Below, one piece after another: positions 26,700 to 35,811 of a stretch of 64,000 nucleotides of DNA (position 1 is its first letter; each line of letters begins with the position of its first letter). The position numbers and the translations under genes were made by a program. The stretch comes from CAKZLS01 sp963771545. Lineage in GTDB: Bacteria > Pseudomonadota > Alphaproteobacteria > Rhodospirillales > Defluviicoccaceae. A model generated the notes under the pieces. That model saw only the letters and a list, made by a program, of their open reading frames with translations. It was not told where the DNA came from and searched no databases. The DNA is taken from the NCBI GenBank assembly GCA_963771545.1, contig CAVYTX010000002.1, positions 2,666,001-2,730,000 of the forward strand. The letters run 5' to 3'.

Positions 26700-26725
26700 G
26701 CGGCTCCCGGCTTGCCGGGAGCCGC
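26700..26725. terminator. Perfect 12-bp hairpin between trxA and the DUF1127 gene
   Basis: GCGGCTCCCGGC, two-base loop TT, then GCCGGGAGCCGC. It stands between convergent genes and may terminate from both sides. No T-run follows, so it would be a weak or factor-assisted terminator. The rest of the 26545-26751 gap shows nothing else recognisable. Confidence 0.5.
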
Positions 26726-26751
26726 ATCCGTCATCCCGAGGCCCATTACCG

Positions 26752-27150
26752 TCACGCGGCGGGGCGGAGCACGGCGCGATGGCTCGCGTAGACCGTCTTA
26801 CGATCGTCAAGTGTCGTGATTTCGCACTCCGTGCCCGATCCCGTCGCCGCAGACGGCCCGGCGGAAAGCTGCCGCTCGACCAGAAACGGAATGTCGCTTC
26901 TGGAGATTCCGATATCCTTCAGAATCCAGTCGTCCAAGGCCTGCAGTTCGCGCATCGCGGCGCGCCGCCGGTGTCCCGTCACCAGGCTTGAGACGATGGT
27001 CCGGGCGGCGCGCCCCAGTGCGCGGACGGCCCTTGCGCCAAGGCTTCCGACGCCGTCTAGCGCCGCGGAGACCACCTTCGCCCGTTCGGCGCGCGCCTGC
27101 TCGAGGAATTCGGCGTGGGGCGTTCCGAGGCTTCCATATGTGTACGGCAT
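26752..27150 (-). CDS. DUF1127 domain protein
   Basis: A 132-residue basic protein whose C-terminal half carries the DUF1127 motif (MRELQALDDWILKDIGISRS). Short DUF1127 proteins act in RNA turnover and phosphate/arginine homeostasis in rhizobia; longer ones like this have no assigned role. The N-terminus, about 60 residues, is Ala/Arg-rich and probably helical. Start ATG 27150 is chosen because AAGGAG lies 8 nt upstream; an ATG at 27168 is possible. Divergent from a LysR gene with a 124-bp AT-rich gap, a frequent pairing. Confidence 0.82.
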   Translation of the reverse strand: MPYTYGSLGTPHAEFLEQARAERAKVVSAALDGVGSLGARAVRALGRAARTIVSSLVTGHRRRAAMRELQALDDWILKDIGISRSDIPFLVERQLSAGPSAATGSGTECEITTLDDRKTVYASHRAVLRPAA

Positions 27151-27274
27151 CTCTTTCGCTCCTTTCATGTCAGTGAGTTCATCCGTTGCTCACAACAGAC
27201 TCTGGCAAAATCTCCTTGATCAATCCAACGAATAGTTCTTATAATCATTATCAAATGAATTGATGGAGCGAGCC

Positions 27275-28153
27275 ATGCAGACCATGATCGAGGCGGATCT
27301 GCTACAGACGTTCGTGGCGATCGCCGATAGTGGCAGTTTTACCGACGCGGCCAGACGTGTTCACCGCACCCAGTCCGCCGTCAGCATGCAGATCAAGCGG
27401 CTCGAGGAGCTGCTGGGACGGCCGGTATTCGCCCGCGAGGGCCGGTCCGTGAGTTTAACCCGGGACGGCGAGATGCTGCTCGGGCACGCGCGACGGATCC
27501 TCAAGGCGCACCAGGAAGCGCTCGCCGCGTTCGTTCAGTCCGACCTGCAGGGAACGGTGCGGCTGGGCACCGTGGACGAGTACGCCGTCCCCTTCCTGCC
27601 GGCGATTCTCGCCCGCTTTGCCGAGTCCCACCCGCTCGTGCATGTGGAGGTCGTGTGCGACACAACGACCAACCTGCTCGGGCTGCTCGCCGAGGACGCT
27701 GTCGACCTCGCGCTCATCACCCACGGCTACGGAGACGACGGCGGCATCGTTCTGTTGCGAGAGCCGGTGGTGTGGGTGACGTTGGCGACCCAATGCGCGC
27801 ATCGGCAGGATCCCGTGCCGCTGGCGTTGTTCCATCCCGGCTGCAAGTTCCGCCAGTGGGCGATCGACGCTCTCGCCAAGCAGGGCCGCGCGTATCGTCT
27901 TGCCTACACCAGCGTGAGCCTCTCCGGCATCGAAGCGGCGCTGAGGGCGGGCCTCGCGGTCAGCGCCCTGCCGCGAAGCAACGTCGGCGTGGGGTTTCGT
28001 ATTCTCGACTCGCAAGACGGGTTTCCGGCGCTGCCCAGCTATCAAATCGCGCTGCGCCGATCGGCCAACGCGCGATCGCCCATCCACGATTGCCTTGAGC
28101 AACACATTCTCGACAACTTCCGGAAGGGTTCGCCCTTGACGGTAGCAGCTTAG
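27275..28153 (+). CDS. LysR-family transcriptional regulator
   Basis: N-terminal winged HTH at residues 5-65 (VAIADSGSFTDAARRVHRTQ, then SAVSMQIKRLEELLG), followed by a periplasmic-binding-protein-like effector domain. 292 residues. GGAG lies 6 nt before ATG 27275; an in-frame ATG at 27263 would add four residues. Divergent from the DUF1127 gene; LysR regulators usually control the gene across the shared promoter, so DUF1127 is the likely target. The effector is unknown. Confidence 0.88.
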   Translation: MQTMIEADLLQTFVAIADSGSFTDAARRVHRTQSAVSMQIKRLEELLGRPVFAREGRSVSLTRDGEMLLGHARRILKAHQEALAAFVQSDLQGTVRLGTVDEYAVPFLPAILARFAESHPLVHVEVVCDTTTNLLGLLAEDAVDLALITHGYGDDGGIVLLREPVVWVTLATQCAHRQDPVPLALFHPGCKFRQWAIDALAKQGRAYRLAYTSVSLSGIEAALRAGLAVSALPRSNVGVGFRILDSQDGFPALPSYQIALRRSANARSPIHDCLEQHILDNFRKGSPLTVAA

Positions 28154-28162
28154 GGATCCGGG

Positions 28163-29449
28163 TCAGCACTGATTGGCGGCGAGAACGGCGCCCGCCAGAT
28201 ACAGCGAACCGCAGATGAGCACGCGCGCGGGTCCGTGATCGTCGCGCGCGAGCCGGGTCAGCGCGTCGTCGAGACTGTCGGCGGGCTCCCCCGCGAGGCC
28301 CACGGACGAGCCCGCGCTGGTAGCCTCTTCGGCGGTAAGGCAGTTTTCCTGGCCTGGAATGGCCACGGTCGCCAGGCGGCTCACGTAAGGCGCCAGTGGT
28401 TCCAGGAGTCCGGCGGCGTCCTTGTTTCTCAGCCCGCCGAAAACCAGGTGAAGGGGCTTGTCCGCCCAGGTTTGGACATGACGGGCCAACGCTTCGCCGG
28501 CGGCGGGGTTATGTCCGCCGTCGAGCCACAACTCCCAAGCCTCGGGCAACAACGCTGTTAACGGTCCGGCGCCGAGACATTGCAGGCGGGCCGGCCACGA
28601 GGCCCGTCGCAGACCGGTTGCGATGGCGTCGTCATCGATGTTCAGGCCGGCAAGGCGGCGGACGCCGGCCACGGCGACACCGGCGTTGGCGACCTGATGG
28701 GCGCCGGCAAGACCCGGCGGCGGATAGCGGGTGCTCCGCCGGTCATCCTCGTAAACGACACCGTCGACGTCCGAGCGCATGGACCAGTCGATTCCCTCCC
28801 ATGCCAGCGGCGCCCCCACGGCTTCGGCGCGCTCTTGGATCACCCGCGCCGCTTCGGGACGTTGGTTGGCCACCACGCATGGAACGCCCGTTTTGAGGAT
28901 ACCGGCCTTCTCGCCGGTGATCTCTTCGAGGGTATCGCCCAGAAACGACTGGTGATCGATGGAAACGGGCGTAAGCACGGTCAGAAGCGGGTCGGGGATC
29001 ACGTTGGTGGCGTCAAGCCGCCCCCCGAGGCCGGTTTCGAGCAGCGTCACCTCCGCCGGCGCCCGCGCGAACGCCAAAAAGGCCGCGGCGGTGGTGATCT
29101 CGAAGAACGTTATGGGTTCGGGGCCGTTGGCGACCTCGCATTCTTCCAGGACGCTCATCAGATCGTCTTCGCCGATTTCCTCGCCGGCAACCACGATCCG
29201 CTCGCTGAAACGGATGAGATGGGGCGAGGTATATACGTGAACGCGCAAGCCCCGGGCCTCGAGCATGGCCCGAACGAAGGCGATGACGGAACCCTTGCCG
29301 TTGGTGCCGGCCACGTGAACCACGCGCGGCAGGTCCTTTTCCGGATGACCCAGGTGTTCGAGCAGCCGCTCGATCCGGCCGAGAGAGAGATCGATGCTGC
29401 GCGGGTGCAGCTTCTGAAGGCGCGCGAGAACGGCGTCGCTATTGGGCAG
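28163..29449 (-). CDS. folC: Dihydrofolate/folylpolyglutamate synthase, apparent CTG start
   Basis: Adds glutamate to dihydropteroate and folates. Mur-ligase fold with P-loop VVHVAGTNGKGSVIAF, FEITTAAAFLAF, LLETGLGGRLDATN and DGGHNPAAGE. The conserved N-terminal block (LARLQKLHPRSIDLSLGRIE) extends upstream of the first ATG-type codon at 29323, but that frame closes at a TGA near 29460 without any ATG, GTG or TTG. The only sensible start is CTG 29449, with GGAGG 6 nt upstream, overlapping the accD stop by 11 nt and giving 428 residues. A lost start through sequence error is the alternative. Confidence 0.88.
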   Translation of the reverse strand: MPNSDAVLARLQKLHPRSIDLSLGRIERLLEHLGHPEKDLPRVVHVAGTNGKGSVIAFVRAMLEARGLRVHVYTSPHLIRFSERIVVAGEEIGEDDLMSVLEECEVANGPEPITFFEITTAAAFLAFARAPAEVTLLETGLGGRLDATNVIPDPLLTVLTPVSIDHQSFLGDTLEEITGEKAGILKTGVPCVVANQRPEAARVIQERAEAVGAPLAWEGIDWSMRSDVDGVVYEDDRRSTRYPPPGLAGAHQVANAGVAVAGVRRLAGLNIDDDAIATGLRRASWPARLQCLGAGPLTALLPEAWELWLDGGHNPAAGEALARHVQTWADKPLHLVFGGLRNKDAAGLLEPLAPYVSRLATVAIPGQENCLTAEEATSAGSSVGLAGEPADSLDDALTRLARDDHGPARVLICGSLYLAGAVLAANQC

Positions 29450-30410
29450 CGGGCTCCTCCCTCACGGGCGGTTCTTTCTCCGGCTGCGGGATTCCCTCGA
29501 GCGATAGCCCGCTGTCTTCGGCGACGGCGGGTGTGTCGGCCGGCGGCGGCTCCGGCGGCCGTGTCTGGCGCAGCAGACCGATAATCCGGATCAAGGTGTC
29601 GCGAAGCTTGTGACGGTGGACCACCGCATCGATCATGCCATGCTCAAGCAAGTACTCCGCCTTCTGGAACCCGTCCGGCAGGCTCTCGCGGATGGTCTGT
29701 TGGATTACCCGCGCGCCGGCGAAACCGATGACCGAGCCGGGTTCGGCGATGGCGATGTCGCCAAGCATGGCGAACGAGGCCGACACGCCGCCGGTGGTGG
29801 GATCGGTGAGCACGACGATATACGGCAGACCGGCCTCCCGCACCTCCTCCACCGCGATGGTGGTTCGCGCCATCTGCATCAGCGACAGAATGCCCTCCTG
29901 CATGCGCGCGCCGCCCGAGGCCGGAATAACGATCAGCGCCGCTTGATCCTCCAACGCCCTTCTCGCCGCCGTCAACAGCCCCTCGCCGACGGCGACCCCC
30001 ATGGATCCGCCCATGAACTCGAAGTTCATCGCCGCCATCACCGTCCGGTGGCCGCCGATTTCGCCGGTGGCGACGACCAGCGCGTCCCGGTCACCGGTCT
30101 TCGATCGGGCGTCCCTGAGGCGGTCGGAGTACTTGCGCAGATCCTTGAATTTCAAGCGGTCGACGGATCTTTTCGCCAGTTCAACCGGTTGGAAAGCGCC
30201 CTCGTCGAATAGCATCGCCAATCGATCGGCGACCGCCAAGCGCAGGTGATGGTCACAGTGGGGGCACACCCGCAGGTTCTTCTGCAACTCACGGTGGAAA
30301 ACCATCTGGCTGCAGTTCGGGCATTGTTTCCACAGGTTGTCGGGGACTTCCCGGCCACCGCCGACAAGTTCCCTCAGCTTCGGCCTGACGACGTTGGTAA
30401 GCCAGCTCAC
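29439..30410 (-). CDS. accD: Acetyl-CoA carboxylase carboxyltransferase subunit beta
   Basis: Beta subunit of the carboxyltransferase that makes malonyl-CoA. N-terminal zinc ribbon CPNCSQMVF and CPHCDHHL (residues about 30-55), then the crotonase-like core with GGARMQEGILSLMQM and PTTGGVSASFA. 323 residues; the last 45 are Pro/Glu-rich, a common variable tail. Start GTG 30410 shares GTGA with the trpA stop. The trpFBA-accD-folC order is typical of Alphaproteobacteria. Confidence 0.94.
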   Translation of the reverse strand: MSWLTNVVRPKLRELVGGGREVPDNLWKQCPNCSQMVFHRELQKNLRVCPHCDHHLRLAVADRLAMLFDEGAFQPVELAKRSVDRLKFKDLRKYSDRLRDARSKTGDRDALVVATGEIGGHRTVMAAMNFEFMGGSMGVAVGEGLLTAARRALEDQAALIVIPASGGARMQEGILSLMQMARTTIAVEEVREAGLPYIVVLTDPTTGGVSASFAMLGDIAIAEPGSVIGFAGARVIQQTIRESLPDGFQKAEYLLEHGMIDAVVHRHKLRDTLIRIIGLLRQTRPPEPPPADTPAVAEDSGLSLEGIPQPEKEPPVREEPAAQ

Positions 30411-31280
30411 TCCGCGGTTCCCTTCACGGCGGCCCCCCGCACGCCCTCGGCAAGCTCGGTGACAAAGGACAAGACGTCGTCGACCAGACCCGGGTCCGCC
30501 GAACCGTTCTCGTCCACATGCCCGGCCAACCGGTCCACCAAGGCCGAACCGACCACGGCGGCGTCGGCCACCGAGGCCATGACCGACGCCTGTTCGGGCG
30601 TCCTGATGCCGAACCCGACGGCGACGGGAAGGGACGTATGGCGGCGGATCCGCTCGACGGCGGCGGCCACGTCCGCCCGCGAGGCCGACGCCGTGCCGGT
30701 GACACCGGTGATCGAGACGTAATAGACGAACCCGCCGGCATGCTCCAAAACCACCGGCAGGCGATCATCGCCGGTTGTCGGAGCCGTCAGGTAGATCAGA
30801 TCGATGCCCGCGCCGTAGGCGGGAACACGCAACTCCTCGGCTTCCTCGGGCGGCAGATCCACGACGATCAGGCCATCGACCCCCGAGCCCCTGGCGTCGG
30901 CGACGAACTGCTCGACCCCGTACACATAAATGGGGTTGTAGTAGCCCATGAGAATAATCGGCGTGTCGGCGTCCCCGCGACGGAACTCCGCGACCATCGC
31001 CGAGGGTCGCGGCAAGCGTCTGCCCCGCTCCGAGCGCCCGCCGAGAGGCCCGCTGAATGGCCGGTCCGTCGGCCATGGGGTCGCTGAACGGCACGCCCAA
31101 CTCGATCAGATCGGCGCCGGCGGCGGGCAGGCCGCGCAAAATCCGCAAGGACGCGTCGCGATTCGGATCGCCCGCCGTCATGAAGGTGACAAGCCCGCTC
31201 CGCCCGGCCTGGCGCAGGGCCGCGAACCGTCGTTCGATCCGACCTTCGATCCGTCGTTCGTTCCTCCGGGGACCGCTCAC
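30407..31280 (-). CDS. trpA: Tryptophan synthase alpha chain (one frame break)
   Basis: Cleaves indole-3-glycerol phosphate and channels indole to TrpB. Catalytic Glu lies in LIELGVPFSDPMADGP and Asp in TFMTAGDP; GYYNPIYVYGVE and GFGIRTPEQ complete the barrel. One extra base near 31008 (rc CTCGGCGATG) breaks the frame between ATL and MVAEF; about 290 residues after repair. Start GTG 31280 shares GTGA with trpB. A short Arg/Glu-rich N-terminal extension with repeated GGATCGAA-like units precedes the usual start. Confidence 0.9.
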
Positions 31281-32489
31281 AGCTCGATCCCCAGTTCGGC
31301 GGCGGCGGTGAACACGTCCTTGTCTCCACGTCCGCACATATTCATGATCAGCACGTGATCGCGCGGCAGATCTCCGGCGGTCCGCATGACATACGCCAGC
31401 GCGTGGGCGGGCTCGAGCGCCGGAATGATCCCTTCGATGCGCGAGCATAGCTCGAACGCCTTCAATGCCTCGGCATCGGTCGCCGACGCATAGGTCACCC
31501 TTCCCGTATCGCGCAGCCAGGAATGCTCGGGACCCACCCCGGGGTAGTCCAGGCCGGCCGCGATCGAGTGCCCTTCCCGGATCTGACCGTCGGCGTCCTG
31601 CAAAAGATAAGTGCGATTGCCGTGCAACACGCCCGGATCGCCGGCGATCAGCGACGCCGCGTGATCGCCGGTCTCGATCCCATGCCCGGCCGGCTCCACC
31701 CCGACCATGCCGACGCCCTCGTCATCCAGAAACGGATGGAACAGCCCGATGGCGTTGGAGCCGCCGCCGACACACGCCACCAGCGTGTCGGGCAGCCGGC
31801 CCTCCGCGGCCATGATCTGGTCCCGCGCCTCCTTGCCGATTACCGACTGGAACTCGCGCACCATCTCCGGATACGGATGCGGGCCCGCGACGGTGCCGAT
31901 CAGATAGTAGGTGTCGTCGACGGTCGCCACCCAGTTGCGCAGCGCCTCGTTCATGGCGTCCTTGAGGGTTCCGGCCCCGGACGTCACCGGCCGCACCTCC
32001 GCGCCCAGAAGTTTCATTCTGAACACATTGGGCCGCTGGCGTTCGATGTCGGTGGCGCCCATGTAGACCTCGCACCGCATTCCGAACAGGGCGCAAACAG
32101 TGGCGGTGGCGACGCCGTGTTGTCCGGCGCCGGTTTCGGCAATGATGCGGGTCTTGCCCATCCGCTTGGCCAGTAGGATCTGCCCCAGCGTATTGTTGAT
32201 CTTGTGCGCGCCGGTGTGGTTGAGCTCGTCGCGCTTGAAGTAGATTTTCGCGCCGCCCAAGTGCCAGGTCAGACGCTCGGCGAGATAAAGCGGGCTCGGC
32301 CGGCCCACATAATGCTTGAGATAATAGTCGAACTCTTGCGCGAAAGCGGGATCGCTCCGGGCTCGCCTTGTAGGCGCTCTCGACCTCGAGAACCAGCGGC
32401 ATCAGGGTTTCGGCGACATACCGGCCGCCATAAATGCCGAAATGGCCGCGTTCGTCGGGCCCGCTCCGGTAGGTGTTCACGCCGTCCAT
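31277..32489 (-). CDS. trpB: Tryptophan synthase beta chain (one frame break)
   Basis: PLP enzyme that joins indole and serine. The PLP Lys lies in HTGAHKINNTLGQ, the phosphate loop is CVGGGSNAIG and the indole-channel region ETGAGQHGVATA is intact. About 404 residues after removing one base near 32355, where the N-terminal part (FGIYGGRYVAETLMPL) goes out of frame just before GRPSPLYLAERL. ATG 32489 matches the usual N-terminus. Coupled to trpA by GTGA. Confidence 0.92.
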
Positions 32490-32581
32490 GGATATTCGGT
32501 TTCTCCGCATTGTCCGACAATGGAAACGCGCTCTATACACCCCTCGGCGGGGCGTGGAAAAGCATCTCGTACAGTCTTCAC

Positions 32582-33223
32582 CTAGATTGTGGCGGCCACG
32601 TCCAGAAACGCCCTGATCTTTTCGGGGTTCTTGACGCCGGGCGCGTCCTCGACGCCGGAAGACACATCGACCGCTCTGGCCCCGCTGAGGCGCACCGCCG
32701 CCGCCACGTTTTCGATATCGATCCCACCCGCCAGCATCCACGGAAGGCGACGAATCCAAGCCCTTGAGCAGGGACCAATCGAAGCTCCGGGCGTTGCCGC
32801 CGGGACGATCGGCGCCCTCCGGAGGCCTGGCATCGAACAGCAGCCGATCGGCCACGCCGTCATAGCGCCGGACCTCGCGCCAGATCCTCGGACCGTGCGA
32901 CCGATATCGCCTTCATCACCGGCTTGCCCCATCGGCGTTTGACCTCGTTCGATCCGTTCGGGCGGCTCCGCGCCATGGAACTGCGCCATGTCCAACGGAA
33001 CGCGCGAGAGGACGTCGCCGAGATAGTCGTCATCCGCGTCGACGAACAGCCCGACCCGGACAACCGACGGCGGCACCGGTGTCGCGAGTGACGCGGCAAG
33101 GGCGGTATCCAATGATCGCGGCGACGGCGGAAAAAAGACGAACCCGACGTAACGCGCCCCGGCCTCGACGGCAACGTCCACCGCGTCGCGGGTCGCAAGT
33201 CCACAGATCTTGACCTCAAGCAC
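32582..33223 (-). CDS. trpF: Phosphoribosylanthranilate isomerase (about three frame breaks)
   Basis: Third tryptophan-pathway step, TIM barrel. The N-terminus LEVKICGLATRDAV with the catalytic Cys and the C-terminus MLAGGIDIENVAAAV, then VDVSSGVEDAPG, are in one frame. The middle passes through two other frames: PMGKPV-like repair gives KRRWGKPVMKAI, then ADRLLFDARPPEGADRPGG and FDWSLLKGL. Breaks lie near 32945, 32880 and 32750. Total length (about 213 residues) is normal, so an intact gene with sequence errors is likely. Overlaps pyrF by 8 nt. Confidence 0.82.
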   Translation of the reverse strand: MLEVKICGLATRDAVDVAVEAGARYVGFVFFPPSPRSLDTALAASLATPVPPSVVRVGLFVDADDDYLGDVLSRVPLDMAQFHGAEPPERIERGQTPMGQAGDEGDIGRTVRGSGARSGAMTAWPIGCCSMPGLRRAPIVPAATPGASIGPCSRAWIRRLPWMLAGGIDIENVAAAVRLSGARAVDVSSGVEDAPGVKNPEKIRAFLDVAATI

Positions 33224-33933
33224 CGACCGTGAGTCCCGCGATCTCCTCGCCGATGCGCCGCGCCGCGCCCGCCGGGTCGTCCGCCCCGGTGATGGGACGT
33301 CCGATCACCAGATAGTCCGCGCCGAGAGACACCGCATCGGAGGGTGTCAGCACACGCTTGTGATCGTCCTTCGTCGACCAAAGCGGACGAATGCCCGGCA
33401 CCACCAGCTTAAAGCCACGACCGCACGCGCCGCGCAGGGTCACCAACTCCTCGGCCGAGCAGACGACCCCGTCAAGGCCGCAATCCTTGGCCATCAGCGC
33501 CAAACGCAAAACCTGATCGCGAACGGCTCCGAAAACTCCAATGGACGCCAGGTCCGGACCCGCGAGGGACGTCAGAACGGTCACCCCGAGAACCAACGGC
33601 CGATCCTTGCCCGCCTCGGCGGCCGCCGCGGCGGCGGCCTGCATCATGGCGCTCCCGCCGGTGGCGTGAACGTTGATCATGTACGGCCTAAGCGGCAGCG
33701 CGGCGCGCACGGCGGCGGCGACGGTGTTTGGGATGTCGTGAAACTTGAGGTCGAGAAAGAGCAGGCAAGCCGAACTGGGAAATCCGGCCAACGGCGCCCG
33801 GTCCGTTGGCGGTGAAGAACTCCTTGCCGAGCTTAAGCCCGCCGACATAACCCGCGAGCGTCGCGGCCATCGATACGGCGCGTTCGACGTCAATCGTATC
33901 AAGGGCAACGATAATTCGTTCGGACGGTTTCAT
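33216..33933 (-). CDS. pyrF: Orotidine 5'-phosphate decarboxylase (one frame break)
   Basis: Final step of UMP synthesis. The catalytic DxKxxD motif is read as FLDLKFHDIPNT, the N-terminus is RIIVALDTID, and the phosphate-binding end is ADYLVIGRPITGADDP. The break lies near 33775, between the QFGLP segment and LLFLDLKF. About 239 residues after repair. Start ATG 33933. Same strand as trpF and lapA; pyrF-trpF linkage is common in this class. Confidence 0.87.
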
Positions 33934-34128
33934 ACCTGAGCGCACCCGGTTCTCCGGCGGCGGGAGTCATACCAACGGTTATACAGGCTAAAAATCGGAC
34001 AAACTAGCCCAACCGGGTCTGTTCCCAGGGGTAAACCTCCATAACCGCGTGGAGAATCATTGAACTCGCGACAAAACGCCCGCAAAAGCGCCGACTGGAT
34101 AAAGCCCTCCCAACCGGGGGTCACGGTT

Positions 34129-34473
34129 TCAAGCGGCGTCGGCGGACGGCGGCGCGATGGCGGGGACCTTTGTCGTGCCTTCCAGCTTCGCCACCTTTTG
34201 GCGCAGGATCGCCAATTCCCGTTTGTCGCTCTCCGTCCGGCGGTACAAGTTACGAACCCGCTGCCTTGTCTTTCCGCCATAAATCCACGCAATGATCGCC
34301 GCCCCAAATGAAACCGATGAAAAAGGGCGACCAGGGCGACCCCGAACAGCGGCAGATCGACAACATAGGGCGACGGCCACAAATCGACGGTCGACGATGT
34401 CCCTATTGGTCACCGAGAACGCAATGAAAATAATGGCTATGGCGAAAAGAACGATCCAAAAAATAAACTTCAT
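34129..34473 (-). CDS. lapA: LapA-domain inner-membrane protein (two frame breaks)
   Basis: Small two-helix membrane protein related to E. coli LapA, which tethers lipopolysaccharide-assembly factors. Helix 1 is MKFIFWIVLFAIAIIFIAF followed by SVTNRDIV. The second helix is split over two other frames (WPSPYVVDLPLFGVALVALF, then FGAAIIAWIYGG), and a coiled C-terminal part reads ESDKRELAILRQKVAKLEG. About 115 residues when joined. Its place between ihfB and pyrF supports the call. Confidence 0.75.
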   Translation of the reverse strand: MKFIFWIVLFAIAIIFIAFSVTNRDIVDRRFVAVALCCRSAAVRGRPGRPFSSVSFGAAIIAWIYGGKTRQRVRNLYRRTESDKRELAILRQKVAKLEGTTKVPAIAPPSADAA

Positions 34474-34509
34474 CACAGAACCGACCCCCTGCCGGCGATA
34501 CCCATGGGT

Positions 34510-34794
34510 TTACGCATCGGTATTGAGCTTCTCGCGGAGTTCCTTGCCGGTCTTGAAAAACGGCACGTATTTCGCCGAGACATTGACCGCTTCGCCCGTT
34601 CTCGGATTACGCCCCATGCGCGAATCACGCTCCTTGACCGAAAAGGCGCCGAAACCCCGGAGTTCGACCCTGTCGCCCCGGGCAAGCGCGGACGTGATCT
34701 CATCGAAAATGGTCGTAACGATCCGTTCCACGTCCCGATGATAAAGGTGTGGATTGGCGGCGGCAATGCGGGCAATCAGTTCCGACTTGGTCAT
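34510..34794 (-). CDS. ihfB: Integration host factor subunit beta
   Basis: DNA-bending HU/IHF-fold protein of 94 residues, partner of IhfA. The DNA-arm signature GRNPRTGEAVNVSAKYVPFF and RVELRGFGAFSVKERDSR are intact. Start ATG 34794 follows GAGGAGG at 8 nt; a longer N-terminus is not needed. rpsA and ihfB are usually close, here separated by sppA. Confidence 0.94.
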   Translation of the reverse strand: MTKSELIARIAAANPHLYHRDVERIVTTIFDEITSALARGDRVELRGFGAFSVKERDSRMGRNPRTGEAVNVSAKYVPFFKTGKELREKLNTDA

Positions 34795-34826
34795 CGGTCG
34801 GCCCTCCTCGCAAAAATCGTTGGCAC

Positions 34827-35752
34827 TCACTCCATCCTAAAAATCAGGGTGCCAGAGCGAAACCAGCCGTCAAGCCTAAGCCTTTCAGAAAACAGCACTT
34901 TTCCGATCAATTCCCCGAACAGCTTGCGAACCAACTCTTCGGTATCCTCGAGCTCGATATTTTCCACCGGGATGGCCGCGTCGATATCGTGCGTCCGCTG
35001 CAGCCACATGGCGGGCTTCCGGCTCTCCGCCGATCGCGTCCACCAGGCCGTTGTCGAGCGCCTGGCGCCCCGTGAACACGCGGCCATCGGTCGCCCGCGC
35101 CAGTTCGATCGCCGGTCAGTTCGCGGCGCTGCTTCCACCATCCCGACGAACATCGCATATATATCGCCGATGACATCCTCAATGGCCGCGCGGGCCGCCG
35201 GGTGTAAACGGTTCCAGGGGATTGGGCTGGGCCTTGAGGGGCGTGCTCTTCACCGCCTCCGGTTTGACGCCGATCTTGTCCAGCAATGCCCGTGAGATCG
35301 GTCGTCTGCAAGATAACGCCAATGGAGCCGGTGATGGTTCCCTCGCTGGCGACGATATAGTCGCTGCCCAACGCCGCCATGTAGGCGGCCGAGGTTCCCA
35401 GCCCGCCGAAAACCGCGACGACGGGTTTCGTTGTTCCGAAACGCGACGGAGATAGCGATACAGCGATTCACCGCCCACCACCGTTCCGCCGGGGCTGTCG
35501 ATACGGACGATCAACGCCTTGACGCCGTCGTCGGCCGCGAGTTCGGCGAGCGCGGTCTGCCGGTCGAGGTCCTCGACGATCACGCCATCGACGGACAACC
35601 GCGCCACATAGCCGCCGACGGCGGCGTCGTTGGATACGCCCGACGGCGGCAATCACCGCGACGATCACCGCGCCGACGGCGGCGATACGCCAGAACACCA
35701 GCCGGCGTTTAAGACGGCGCCGATCGACCAGATAATCGGCATCCACGGACAT
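34827..35752 (-). CDS. sppA: Signal peptide peptidase SppA, S49 family (several frame breaks)
   Basis: Membrane-bound serine protease that degrades cleaved signal peptides. Order of visible parts: N-terminal anchor with FWRIAAVGAVIVAVIAA, then GYVARLSVDGVIVEDLD, KALIVRIDSPGGTVVGGE, the nucleophile region around AAYMAALGSDYIVASEG, TGSIGVILQTTDL, LLDKIGVKPEAVKSTPLKAQ with the catalytic Lys, TGRQALDNGLVDAIGG, and the end segment. They lie in three frames with at least four breaks between 35110 and 35640. Total 926 nt fits the ~308-residue single-domain form of Alphaproteobacteria. Confidence 0.8.
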
Positions 35753-35811
35753 GCGCGTTCCCTCTCACCGGCGCTAGTGGTCCGGATCCGCGTGGAATCC
35801 GACGCAGGATC

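Noticed and set aside
33970..33985. TACCAACGG near the pyrF start as another member of the palindromic repeat family
   Set aside because: No mirror arm and no similarity beyond about ten bases.
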